From positions 44,235,806 through 44,299,805 of the forward strand of contig NC_067196.1 in NCBI RefSeq assembly GCF_000699445.3: a stretch of DNA of 64,000 nt, read 5' to 3'. A program made the position numbers and the translations under genes. Below, piece after piece: positions 49,048 through 60,700 of this stretch. Each line of letters starts with the position of its first letter. The stretch's first letter is position 1. The DNA comes from Schistosoma haematobium (taxonomy: Eukaryota; Platyhelminthes; Trematoda; Strigeidida; Schistosomatidae). A model generated the notes under the pieces. The model did no database searches, had not been told where the DNA came from, and saw only the letters and a list, made by a program, of their open reading frames with translations.

Positions 49048-49930
49048 TCATTTTGTTATTCCAAATTTATCGAGATAGCATCCTCTTGTCACAACCGCTG
49101 CAAAACTCCTGTCACCTGTTGATCGTTTGAAGAAATTCAGGAACTGACTAATCATTGCAGGAGTTTCTTGACTGGGAAAGGGAAAACAAATTTGTGTTGC
49201 CGTGAAATTCATGTCAAGTGCAACAATTTGATGAAGAAACAGGTATTCGTTGTTTGTTTTATGGGATCTATCAAAACCGAAAACATCAGTATGAAGATTC
49301 ATGAAGTCCCTTAAATCCACCGTTGCGAATAAATAATGCAGCTCATTACCTTTATCCGACCAATATTTACGGCATCCTCCGAGAGAAATTATAAGACCTC
49401 CGGACTTTTCATGATTCCCTTTACCTTATTTATTTACATAAAGATATGATTTATCCAGGAGATTTGCTTGAAAGGGTTTTATGCCTAAAATTGAACACAT
49501 CCTGTCGATACAGATAATTCCAAAATGAGGAGTATACATAATACACCATGTTAATTGCATCAGTGCCTGAAATTAGTAGAGACCTGAGGAATCAGAACTC
49601 CGATCCCGTTGGCTTCCGCACTATGAACTATTGTGATAAGTCACTGCATTGGATACATGGGCACCTTTCGAGAAATTAAGGTCCGATATCCTGCTGTCTT
49701 TTTGGAAAATATAAATGCTGAATAGCTGCATTTTGACGAAACATTATGTGAAACAGCTTTATACAATTACTACACTTACATCCTTCTTTGGGAGCGATTC
49801 CGATTTGTTCTGGGAGCTTTACGAGCAATTCTTCAGCATACAAGCTTAAAGTATGGTTTCCGACTCCGATGGAACTGGGAACCATAAGTGGGGAAATGTC
49901 GTCCACTCGAATTTTCTTACTGTGCTATTG
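49048..49930 (-). pseudogene. Broken protein-coding remnant, possibly MULE-type transposase
   Basis: Two protein-like blocks on the minus strand in higher-complexity sequence. Block A (about 49906-49676) contains LYAEELLVKLPEQIGIAP and a CKCSNC motif; an apparent frameshift and a stop lie just upstream. Block B (about 49435-49048) contains VFGFDRSHKTNNEYLFLHQ followed by FPFPSQETPAMISQFLNFF, whose layout (D.SHKTN..., then hydrophobic, then ET, then F..FF) loosely resembles the catalytic region of Mutator-like (MULE/SWIM) transposases. Between the blocks the frame is lost. Neither block has a clear acceptor/donor context proving exons. The family is a weak inference from pattern only. Confidence 0.35.
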
Positions 49931-52049
49931 AACTCATCCAGCAACGAGAACGTTACTGGAAACAGCATGAATCTAAATTAGTAGTAGCGTGACTACTCGA
50001 GCTCATTGTTATCAAAATGTTCGTTATCATATAAATTATTAGATTTTATATTAATATTAGAACAATAATAACCAGTAAGTTTTTTTAGAACTATCGATAT
50101 TATAGTGTTATGTCCAGTTCAATTTCAAGCCCATATGGGTTATTTTTGCTTATAGCTAGACCTATTCATTCATTCTTTTCATGTTACATATTAATCTTGT
50201 CACTTATTCGCTTTTATATTAGCGTATATGTGTTAATTGCTCACCCTATTCATTACGTGTCTGTTACTTATCTTAGTCTGACTATAAATATCGCGTCACG
50301 CTTGATCAAATCGTGTTGGCTCACTCGACTTCTCCGTTCCACTTCATGTGTCTGGAAAAGCGAAGGGTTGAAACAAATCCCTCCAATGCAAACCGTATTT
50401 GGCTTTTTATTACCGCCCTCACACAGACGGGGTTAGCCTAGGTAATATATGGAGTTTAGTGGGAGATTTATGTACATAGCATTTTTCTACGATCAAACCG
50501 GGGTCATACTGGGATAAAAAATAACACTACAGGTTTGGGGACAGCAAAGGAAAAGGTGTGAATAAATTTTCCTTAGTGGGTGATAACACAAAATAATTAA
50601 AAAAAAACCAGATTTTATGTCAACGATGCTCATTGATTATCACTATTTTTATTAATTGTTTCCTTATTATCATTTACTTCAACCCTTTCTCCTTTTTTAT
50701 GATTTCATCTCCAAAGTATGAATACTGATCAATTTTAAACATTATGTTAAATATATTGTTTCCTCTTCCTGTTCTTTTTTTGTGTCGTTTCGATCTAAAC
50801 TTCTTTGATTATGTTACATAATAAATATTTTTTATAATAATATTACTGATGTAAATTTGGGCCGTTTACAGGTGATAAGACATTATGAGTTCATGTCATT
50901 ATGAAAATCTTGTTTTTTTTGTATTTACCATGAGATTAAGATGTACAGAGTATTATGACAAATAGAACATTCGTTTACTCTCATAAACATATTAATGATG
51001 GTAAATGATCACATGGTAAAATTCAGTAATCTAAAAGAAACAATTAAAATCTTTATTACTATGTATGTTAATTGGTATTTTTTAAAAGAGAATATCATTA
51101 GAAAAGTCGACTTTAATGCTCTATCAGATAATTTAACGTTTAATGTTGATACAACTCATTACAGTAAGGTAATCAGTCATAAGCAACCCCAGATATATTT
51201 ACATTGTATCAGTGTGAATTTGGATTATTTTGTTCTAGATTCGAATCACCTCCACATACTTTGTTTAGTTAGCCACGTGATACTAATAGTGGATTCAAGT
51301 TGAAACTCAAAACTTAATCCACTCATTTTAAAATTAGATTGGCAGTTTTGGAGTGTTTCACATTTTTATATAGTGAATAAATATGAGTGATCATATAAAT
51401 TTCACCAATGGCATTCTTATCAGAGAGCAAACACAGTCGATTATAGAAAACATTACAACCTCATGCTATCTACGAAAATAGACTTTAAATGATTTCTCCA
51501 AAGTTTCATTTGGTTTTTGTGACCAATTATGGATTTTTATTTTACTGTTTCATGTTAAAAGAATTTATCATAAGTTTGATATAATTTCTGTGATATATAG
51601 TTCAAATGCTAGCTACAATATAATTTCATAAGGATTAGGATTCTGAGAAATCTAATATACTTCACCAAGTGGTTTTTCGGTAGTACAGTACAAGTTCGGT
51701 TGAAGAGTAGTGTGATGAATTAACTCATGAGTTAATGTTTTAGTTTGCTTAGCTAGAGCCGGCTCATGACAACGATGAACATAGGCCTAATGATAAGTTG
51801 AAGTCTAATACAGGCGTTGTTTGAAGGACTTTCTTTTAATTAGTCTCCATTAAAACCGCCTAGAAGTCTAAGTTTGTCCGGCTCTATAAAAAATAATTGG
51901 ATGTTTTGAAAATGGCGTAAGATGACAGGATATCGGTGAATGACATATACCAGATCTATTTATTTACAATTGACTTGTTTAGGTATATACAAGGAAACAC
52001 AAATTACTCTATTCTTGTTGAAATTAAATAACTAAAGGCAAACTATTAG
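49931..52049. other. Intergenic with unassigned GC-richer islands
   Basis: About 50280-50450 is GC-richer and crossed by a 108-codon plus-strand frame (50110-50436) that is hydrophobic and has no recognised domain. About 51660-51900 may be an old repeat. The remainder is AT-rich. I cannot support a gene. Confidence 0.4.
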
Positions 52050-52280
52050 ATAAGTCAAACACCATGCAACACAGACTGATTAATCAATCACTAGGTAGCA
52101 ACCAATGTTACGCTTGTATATATTACATTACGGTGATTGGGTTCTATTGGTCAAACTGTCCTTCAAATCCCATGGTGAGGTTCGGTCCCTTGAATACTGC
52201 AGATAAACTTCCCCGACGAGTAGCAGCTAGCGCGAAACCTGGGTACATGGCTTCCTTCCAGTTTTTTGTGATCACTTAAC
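52050..52280. repeat. Unassigned GC-richer block
   Basis: A compositionally distinct stretch of about 230 bp (for example CTTCCCCGACGAGTAGCAGC) with short open frames on both strands and no known domain. Likely a repeat fragment; family unknown. Confidence 0.35.
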
Positions 52281-53688
52281 ACTATAGAACATAATTTATA
52301 ATTATTAGTTGCATAAATTACACTGCGACAAACTAAAGTATTGCCATACGACAGAATATTATCTTTTGAGCAAACGATCATAAAAGATTAGTCTTTTGTA
52401 CAAAAGAAATTAATATTAACTACAAAGAATGCTAGTAAAACCAGTATAGTTTTGAGTACCGGTATAACACATAATTAAATCGGCGATAGAAAGTGGTTTA
52501 ACCAAAATGCCAAACTGTTGGTCACTGAAGTAAAGACTTGCTTGCCACAAATTGTGATTTATACTATTGTATGGTTTGAACAAAATATCTACCAACAGTT
52601 TATTCATTTATTAAACTAATGAATTTACATACTTCGATTATTAGTTTATTGTAATGTGAAATAGATTAAAGATGTATTTTGAATTATATTTATGCTAACT
52701 AATAATTCTTCATAGTCACAAATCGGATAATATCTTTCAATGTTAGTTGGGTTCAGACAGATGTAAGGTGATGTAGTAACCAGTGTTCACTACAAACTGT
52801 TTTATCAATACTATACAAGTTCACGTGGACAGACTAAATTGAAATTGACAATTAAACCAGACATCACAATAGTTACTATACACAAATTTAAAACAAATAA
52901 ATATATTCATCAAAAAATAATAATAAACACACAAACGCATATTTCACTGACGTTGGGTAGTGAAGAAAATGCATTATCATTAAACAATCAATTTAGTTAT
53001 AGATTATTACAAAGAATTGTTATTAGTACCCATCTTACTGGCTACTATATACCATAAAAGAAAAAGAGGATACGTTAACCCTTATTAATATGTCTTTATA
53101 ATTTATTTACTTTAAATAAAAGTCAACGGTTACGGAGAACAAAATGTAAACATGGTAGAAAATAAAACAATAAAGGTACCATGAAGTGACAATATTGATT
53201 TTAACAGAGAAAATGAAAGCATGCCTTCAGTGAAACGTAAAATGTTTCTTTTTATTCCATGAAAGAACAAAGAAGGGTAAGCAAAATACTAGCGATAATA
53301 ATAACGGCGACAAATATATGCAAAAGCATAAATATATATTTACTAAAAATGGATAGGTATTCCATCAAATGATCCATCACATTACACTAGTAACATATGA
53401 TCAATGGGAAAATGCACTGTGTACATATAAAATTGTATCATATGTATATATTATGTGATAAACTCCATTGGAAATGTGTCATTACACATATAAGCACACA
53501 AGACTGATTAAGGTTTTTCAATTATGAATTAAAATGAACCTCATTTATCGTGTATTTTCAAAAAAATTATCAAAAAAAAAAAGATGATCAAACTAAAATT
53601 TTACAATTTAGATATAACGAAACAATTTGATATGATAAACAAATTGAAAAGTGAACAATGAAAAGAATGAAATGTATATATCACTAAA
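52281..53688. other. AT-rich intergenic DNA between repeats and the TRIP12 3' end
   Basis: No gene recognised. Confidence 0.5.
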
Positions 53689-53694
53689 TTTATT
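53689..53694 (-). promoter_or_regulatory. Candidate poly(A) signal of the TRIP12-like gene
   Basis: AATAAA on the minus strand, about 830 nt past the stop codon; no nearer canonical hexamer is seen. A variant ATTAAA at 54410-54405, 112 nt past the stop, is an alternative. Confidence 0.4.
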
Positions 53695-54084
53695 ATTATT
53701 ATTTGTATACACAACTACTACTGTTCTAATTCTAATAATTACTCAAGAAAAAAATGTATACAAAAGAAAATACAACATAAATTGTAGGATTTTTGAACGG
53801 TGCAAACGTAGAAATGAAAAAAACCCCAACAAAATAATCAGTAAATAAATGAAAGAATAGACAAATTGAAATGTAACAGAATGAATGAATGAAATTTTTT
53901 CTTAACAAAAATTAATTCAAATGAAAAAAAAGATCAAGTTAGTTGTTTAGTTTCATCTGATTTGTTGAATCAAAATGTTTTGTATATGATAAATATAAAT
54001 AATATGCTAGACAGAAAAGATATACATATAGTATACATGTATTATGTATCATAAACCGATTACATGTGAAAGTATACCTATCGA

Positions 54085-54102
54085 GGTGGTGGTGGTGGTG
54101 GT
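54085..54102. repeat. (GGT)n short array
   Basis: Six GGT units on the plus strand, within the presumed 3' UTR or downstream flank of the TRIP12-like gene. Confidence 0.9.
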
Positions 54103-54441
54103 AATGGTGAGGAAACAAAGACTAACACTTAACAAAAATCACAGTAGAAATTATTGATTCTTGTCACAAATGATAATTGATTGAAAGTAGACTTTTAGCA
54201 ATAGAATTTAAGTAGTATAAGGGAAATAAGTGTATTTTAACTGTGTGTACAAGTGTCTATTTGTTGTGATACAGTTGGATTATAAAAGTTACAATAAAAA
54301 AAGAAAACAACTTTACAATAACAATAGTACAAGTTTTAGACAATATGTTATTGAAAACAAACAAACAAACAGTATTATTATTAATAATAATAACAATAGT
54401 GTTTTTTAATGATGATATTTAGTCATTGTTATTCGTATACA

Positions 54442-54443
<2 letters not shown>

Positions 54444-54511
<68 letters not shown>
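54444..54511. repeat. (TA)n microsatellite just past the TRIP12 stop codon
   Basis: A 68-bp alternating TA run that begins only 10 nt after the stop codon on the transcribed strand, hence within the 3' UTR. Confidence 0.97.
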
Positions 54512-54514
<3 letters not shown>

Positions 54515-54521
54515 TAAACAA

Positions 54522-54715
54522 TTATGAAAGATGAAAGGCATTTTGACCTTCATTGATTGCATATAATAATTTGGAAAGCATTAATGCTTTAGATGAATAA
54601 TCTGGAAGTTTTAAATAATTTTGACATGTCATAACAGAAGGTAAATGATGATCAGCATTTTCACCTGTCTCTCGTTTCATTACAATTTTCAATGGAGGTT
54701 TTAATGCACGAAAAC
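54522..54715 (-). CDS. TRIP12: TRIP12-like gene, last exon with catalytic cysteine (64 codons)
   Basis: Acceptor TTTCTCTCACAG|GTTTTCG; completes the split glycine of LPVGG, then [29 protein letters not shown] with the active-site Cys at 54626-54624, and ends FHLS followed by TAA (54524-54522). The terminal FHLS is identical to vertebrate TRIP12. The part of the open frame upstream of 54715 (Ser-Leu and Ile-Tyr repeats) is microsatellite, not protein. Confidence 0.95.
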
Positions 54716-54724
54716 CTGTGAGAG

Positions 54725-54795
<71 letters not shown>

Positions 54796-57700
54796 GAGAA
54801 AGGAAAAATTAATATTATCAATAATTCTAAATAATTTGAGCATTGAGTAGATGATCATTAATAAGAATAATATGTTGGTAATATCCTAATGAGTAGAAAC
54901 ATAAAATTTTTCTAATGTTTTGTAACTCAGTGTGTAAGCCATTTCATCGGAGAATAAATAAACAAATTAAATTAACACGATATTAAATAGTACAATGAAA
55001 CAAAGCAAAAATATTTGGTATAATCAATCAGAAACAGATTTGACCAAGATCAACGTCACGTCACTTCGGTCAAGGTGACTAATATGAAACATGATGATGT
55101 ATTTGTGTGTTTGTTAATGGGTGCGAAAAATGTAATATTTGTAATGTAAAAAGGTAGAGGTGAATTTATATGTGATATGTTAATAAGATCAGATATAATA
55201 ACTCAGATAAAAGATTGTCCAAGTTGGATTCAAAGTAACGACTTTTTTTCAATTGAAGGAAGTAGAATTCGGCAATGTGTAGGAGGCTTTCAGCCAATTG
55301 CTTTTCTTTGTAGTTGTACTCATTAAGATGTGAAAAATGCATTATTTTTATTATAGAATTCTTCGCCTTGGTGAAAATGATTCCTTTGTTGCATCATAAA
55401 ACTTTGTTCAACTCATTCTTCCAATTAATCACATCAATATGTCTTTCTATTTCAACTATTTTTTAGATTACCAATCTTGTTTTTATTTACAGAGCTTTAC
55501 TCATTATTACTTATTATCAGCGTTTACTCAATACGTAACAACTTGTTTCTACCCCTTTGGACTTTCGTTACTACCAATGTTATACAATATTCTCTCACGT
55601 AAGGTGATATATATTTACAATATTTTATTCAGTTTATTAAATTTATGTACACCTTTTCTATACTATACTGATTTGTGATCATAACAACTTCCAACTTAAC
55701 TCTTTCGTGTAAGTAATGTAAACCCATTTTGTAATTGTGATTTTTATATATCACAAGTTGTAAGCAGATGACAAGAACCAAATGAAATAAAATGAACTCG
55801 TGATATTCTGCTCAAATGTTTGTTAATGTACTTATCGATAATTATTATTCATATTCGATAATAACAAAAATAAGAGAGTAAATTTTAAAAAAAATATTCT
55901 GGTTCAGTGGACAAGAGGTTAAAAGTTCATGTGTTAGACCGAAGATCCTCGTGGCGAGGCCATGTATGTTTTATTGGTGAGGAGTTCCGTATTAGGACAA
56001 AACAACTATCCGTTTTTTCCAGGTTTTTAGTGGATGCGTAACGCATTCGAAACCATACGCTATCAGATTCTAGTTTCGATTATTAGATTGCCTTAATCTC
56101 ACTTTTGTGTTATGTCTGATGGTTGTCGATTGATTTGATCATCAAGTGTAAGTGCATTCCATGTGCTTACTGAATTGTTGGCTTAGTTACTCTATTGTTT
56201 TCTCTTTCAGAAAAGTTCACAGTCCTCCAGTACATAAGGTAACTTTAGGCTAGACGAAGACCTACCAGAGGTTGAAAATAGGTCAGCTTGTGATTTCAAT
56301 AGAATCTAATAATTTCCACAAACCTCTATACTGACTATTCATAATTGTCAACTGGTTGTCTAATTTTGCAGTCACTACTGATAAAAATTAAATGTAGCCA
56401 CATAAAAAAGTGGGAAAATGTTTAGTACATGCATATGTAGTTGTCAACGTATGTACAAGACCATAACCACATTTTAAGTATAAACCTTATCCGAACATTA
56501 TAACCGAATAGGTAAGCTATAATCGGTTAATTAGTAAGAATCTATGACGTCATGAATTCATACGACCTAGAAATGAATTTCCTCTAATAAAATCAACTGA
56601 TAAGTGAATTAAACTTACCACCAACTGGTAAACGAGGACTGCCAGTCACAAACTGTACAAATAATCTTCGTTGTTCTGGAGTGAACTCAGACATAATTTC
56701 AAATAGAAGACGAATAGCACGTGATTGTGGAGTATAGCCATGATCACAACAACATGATTGAGTTAAGCTTTGTACATCCCAACCTTCTTCATCTGTTGAT
56801 GAATAATTTTTGTCCAATAATTGCATAGATTTCATTTCACCAGTTTGATTAATTGAAAAAGAATTAAATCTAGGTGATGATTCACCGCAGAATAAATTCT
56901 CCATTTCATCCGGTTGAAATAATGTAGTTAACCGTGAACGAACATTAGGTAGAACCGAGTCGAAACCTTTTAAAACTGCTTCCATTTGACGGCCTGCACC
57001 TTCAATAACTAACCAATGAGCAACTAAACGAAGGTAACAGCTTAAATTAGAGCCTGTAACATTAGTATGTGCACCATTTTTAATTAACTCCACCTTTGAA
57101 AAGGAATAACAGATAACGAAAATAACATTGGTTATGTGTAGGTACTGATCGACAAAAAATATGATATGAATAAAAATCACCTTTAGAATAAAATTTGAAA
57201 CAAATGTCTTGATATTAGTAATGTCTCCGAAAACAAAGACTACCCCCCCCTCATTTATTCACCTACGATAGAATCTCTGTAAGTGTAAACAGTGCGATAC
57301 AATGTATAACACTCGAGCGGTAACAAATTATGGATGGATAGCGAAAAAAATAATAATCACCACTGGTTTATAACTCGGTGTAGATTATAGAGCACGGTTC
57401 AGTCAACTAGCTGGAAAATCTTTGAACACCACTTGTTATTGAATAACTGCATTCTTATAGTTTGAAACACCACAGAAACATCGTGTATTAACAAATTAAT
57501 AGTATGTAGGTGTTGTGTCAAGTATGATGCTCTAGATTAACTACTAAGTTAGTTCAGTCGCATACATTTTATTTGGACTAATTGAGAACTAACTGAGAAA
57601 CAATTCAGGTATTTAGGCTATTTACATGCTTTTAGGTTAATTAAGATATATTCCCGTGATCATCTAGTTAGAATTAAACGACTGGAACTAATAAGCTGTA

Positions 57701-60700
57701 TTAATCTAAAGACAAGTAGTATAATAGTTTGACTATAATTTTATCGTTAATCATTACTTTGTACACTGAAAAGTCATGTAAATTATAAATATTATGAAAT
57801 TTGCCACATGTAACATTTTAAGGACTAACAACAAGTAGTAGGAAGAAACAAACCCAATAAATGACGTGAGAATATCTCTACCCTCGTCTCTTCAATTTCT
57901 AATTTTGTAACTGCTAATAAAGAATACTGAAATGAAGTAACTAAAGAATTACTATTGACTACGACACGTCTGACGATATATTGAACTAGATTAATAGTAT
58001 ACACTGTTTCCAACTTTTATTCATATAGAGATGATGAAAACCTCCTGGCTCACAAGTTTATAAGATAATCGTAATTTACATGGTTGAAGATTTTACGTCA
58101 TATAACTGAAACGAATAGCAGTGGGGCAAGTGTAAATTTGTTTCTGATTTCCAGCTTGTTAATCTACTTTCATAATCGAGAGGTTAGTGCATCTGGGTAG
58201 GTGCGTGAGTGATGAGATCAATTCACGTTTAGTGAAAGACAGAGCGGCCTGTGCCAATCTGGGCCATCTTTAATGCCGTCGTGATGTCACTCTGGTTGTA
58301 AAAGGTCGAATCTACAACGCGTCGGTGAGAGCAGTTTTGCTCTATGCTTGTGAAACCTAACCTCTCCGAGTTGAGGACGTTAGACAACTCTCAGTGTTTG
58401 ATCATCGTTGTCACCGAAGGATCGCTGACATCCAGTGGCAACACCATGTTAGTAATGCAGAGGTTCGACATGGTGTGTTCGGCCACAACGAAGACGACTT
58501 AATTGGTGTCACCATCTTGAAACATGGACTTCGATGGCTTGGAAATATTCTACGAATGTCGTCCCAGAGAACTCGGCGTAGTGCATTATTTGCCAACGCT
58601 GGGACTGGTTGGAAAAAGTGGAGAGGTGGTCAGTGTATGACATGGTGTTGCAATATTAAAGCTGTACAGGACTGATTTTTGTTGGTCCTTCACGATTCCC
58701 TGATTGGAGTCCTAGAGATAGTGTAACACAGTAGCTTGAGACGTTATCAAAAATGGCTTAGAATAGGAGCCAGTGATCCTGCTGTCAATTCATAAAAATG
58801 GATGTAACTACTTTGACTATAAGAATTCATTGTGGTTGTACCTTTGCTAACTGAACTGCCTCTCTCATTATTATTATTTCACTGTCATACACTTGTTTCT
58901 GTTCGTTATTGTACTCCTTTTTTTGTACGCACTTTATGTTCTCTGTCTTCACATTCTCATTGTTATTATGTGGTGCATATTTATTTGGTGCCCCTTTGTA
59001 CCAATATTTGTGTTCAAATAAATAATAAATACTTTCATAGTGGTGATGTGAAATATGACAACTTAGAACAATGTACATTTGAGTCATGTTTCTTTGTTGT
59101 TTATAAATTTTTGACCCTATGAGAAATGGGGAAAACTATCTTCATTTTAAAATAAAAAAACACAGTTTAGCAGTATTTTTCGATTGGTTACAATATCGAA
59201 AATTACACTCAGTAAGAAAGATTTTTTTCAGTTACTGAATAACGATGGTTATCGTGTTCCGATGGAAATGGATTTCCGTGTCTAGTTTAAACATTATGAA
59301 ACCGTTTATCACATGATTTATTTCATTAAAATGTATAACACACAGGAAATTGTGTTGAAATGTACCAAAGAAATGTTTTGCGTTTGGTAGAAGATATATT
59401 TCTTTGTATGATCCGAATTAGTTATAAATACAAATTTCTAAAAACAACTAGTGATTTAAACAATGAGAAGTGTCAATGAAATATGGAATATAAAACAAAT
59501 TCTCAATGACGCAAATATCAAAATCAGATTGAAATAGAATACGGCATTCACGCTTCTAATGTATGGAGATAATCAAATTATCACCTAAACAAATTTTTCT
59601 TTATCTGACTACAATAATTTATCTCAGTAATAATTATAATTAATTTTACAAGAAATAAATTACTGACAAAACTTTCTTCTTACCTCGTAACCTGGAAGTG
59701 TGAAATTTAAGCATAAATCATCAATTTCATTGTCCAACATGGTTAAAGAAGCTTTAATTGAATCCAACTTTTGTGTATGATGATGATGGTGATGTACACC
59801 TTTGATGTTAATTGAATTGTTTAGATAAACTCCCCCCAATGAAACAGATGATGGAAGATTTGAAGCATCTAAATTCGATAATTGATGGCATAAAGTTTGA
59901 CGACGATTAACCAACTCTGTTAACTGTCTTATGTGTCGACCCAAGTCTGGATCAATTAATGATATATCACTTGGTAAAATATGACCTTTCCGGACGGCAT
60001 CACTTGCTGTAGGTGCTAAGAACCATTTGAAAAATCCTGGTGAAAAAGGCAAATCTAATCGTCGCCAATCTAACAATGCTCTGGCTAATAAACGACCAAG
60101 AAAATTAAATTTTCCGCAAACCTAACAAAAATTTATAAGAAAATATAGTAGATACCTAAAATAATACAACAAAATACGGCACATAAAATGTTTCAAAGAA
60201 GTATAAACTATTAAGCTTGATTCAAACAAATACGAGAATGAATGAATAGAGAGCAGTACGCAAACAACATAGTTTGATCTTGAACGTAATTAGTTTCGGT
60301 GTTTCAAAGTAGTCATGTAAGCTATTATTGTCATGAATACTTGGATGTCATTCCAGTGACAATTATCAGTACAACTTTCTATTCATATCCAGCGGTCTTA
60401 CCAGCCTTTACCGGGCTTGATATGACATCTTTAAATAAGTCCACTCAATAGTTAATGAATGCAAGTTCTTACATCCGAACAATGATAGATCTCAACATCT
60501 TGTAGATATTAGTCCACAGTGGTCTGTAAAGTAAATTACACCAATGTTCTTACCAGGCCTGTAAATATGTGATGAAACAGACTAAAAACAGTGAAAGTGA
60601 ACATGATGAATTAAAAAGTACTCGACTTTGAGCCACAATTTATATGTGGGGGATATTAATACTACCTAGCTAACTAAACCAAAGTGCGGTAGGACTCCAA

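Larger units (their letters stand above)
54716..56618 (-). other. TRIP12-like last intron, 1.9 kb
   Basis: GT at 56618-56617, AG at 54717-54716. The acceptor's upstream tract is made almost entirely of a microsatellite. SINE fragments lie at 55901-56040 and 56240-56335. Confidence 0.85.

Noticed and set aside
50110..50436. 108-codon plus-strand hydrophobic open frame
   Set aside because: No recognised family, no start context or splice signals; hydrophobicity is explained by TAT/ATT-rich sequence.
54716..54821. Open-frame extension with Ser-Leu and Ile-Tyr repeats before the last TRIP12 exon
   Set aside because: It is the translation of the CT/TA microsatellite upstream of a clear AG acceptor.
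58394..58675. 93-codon plus-strand frame as a host gene
   Set aside because: It is the C-terminal segment of an RTE LINE polyprotein, with stops just upstream in the same alignment.
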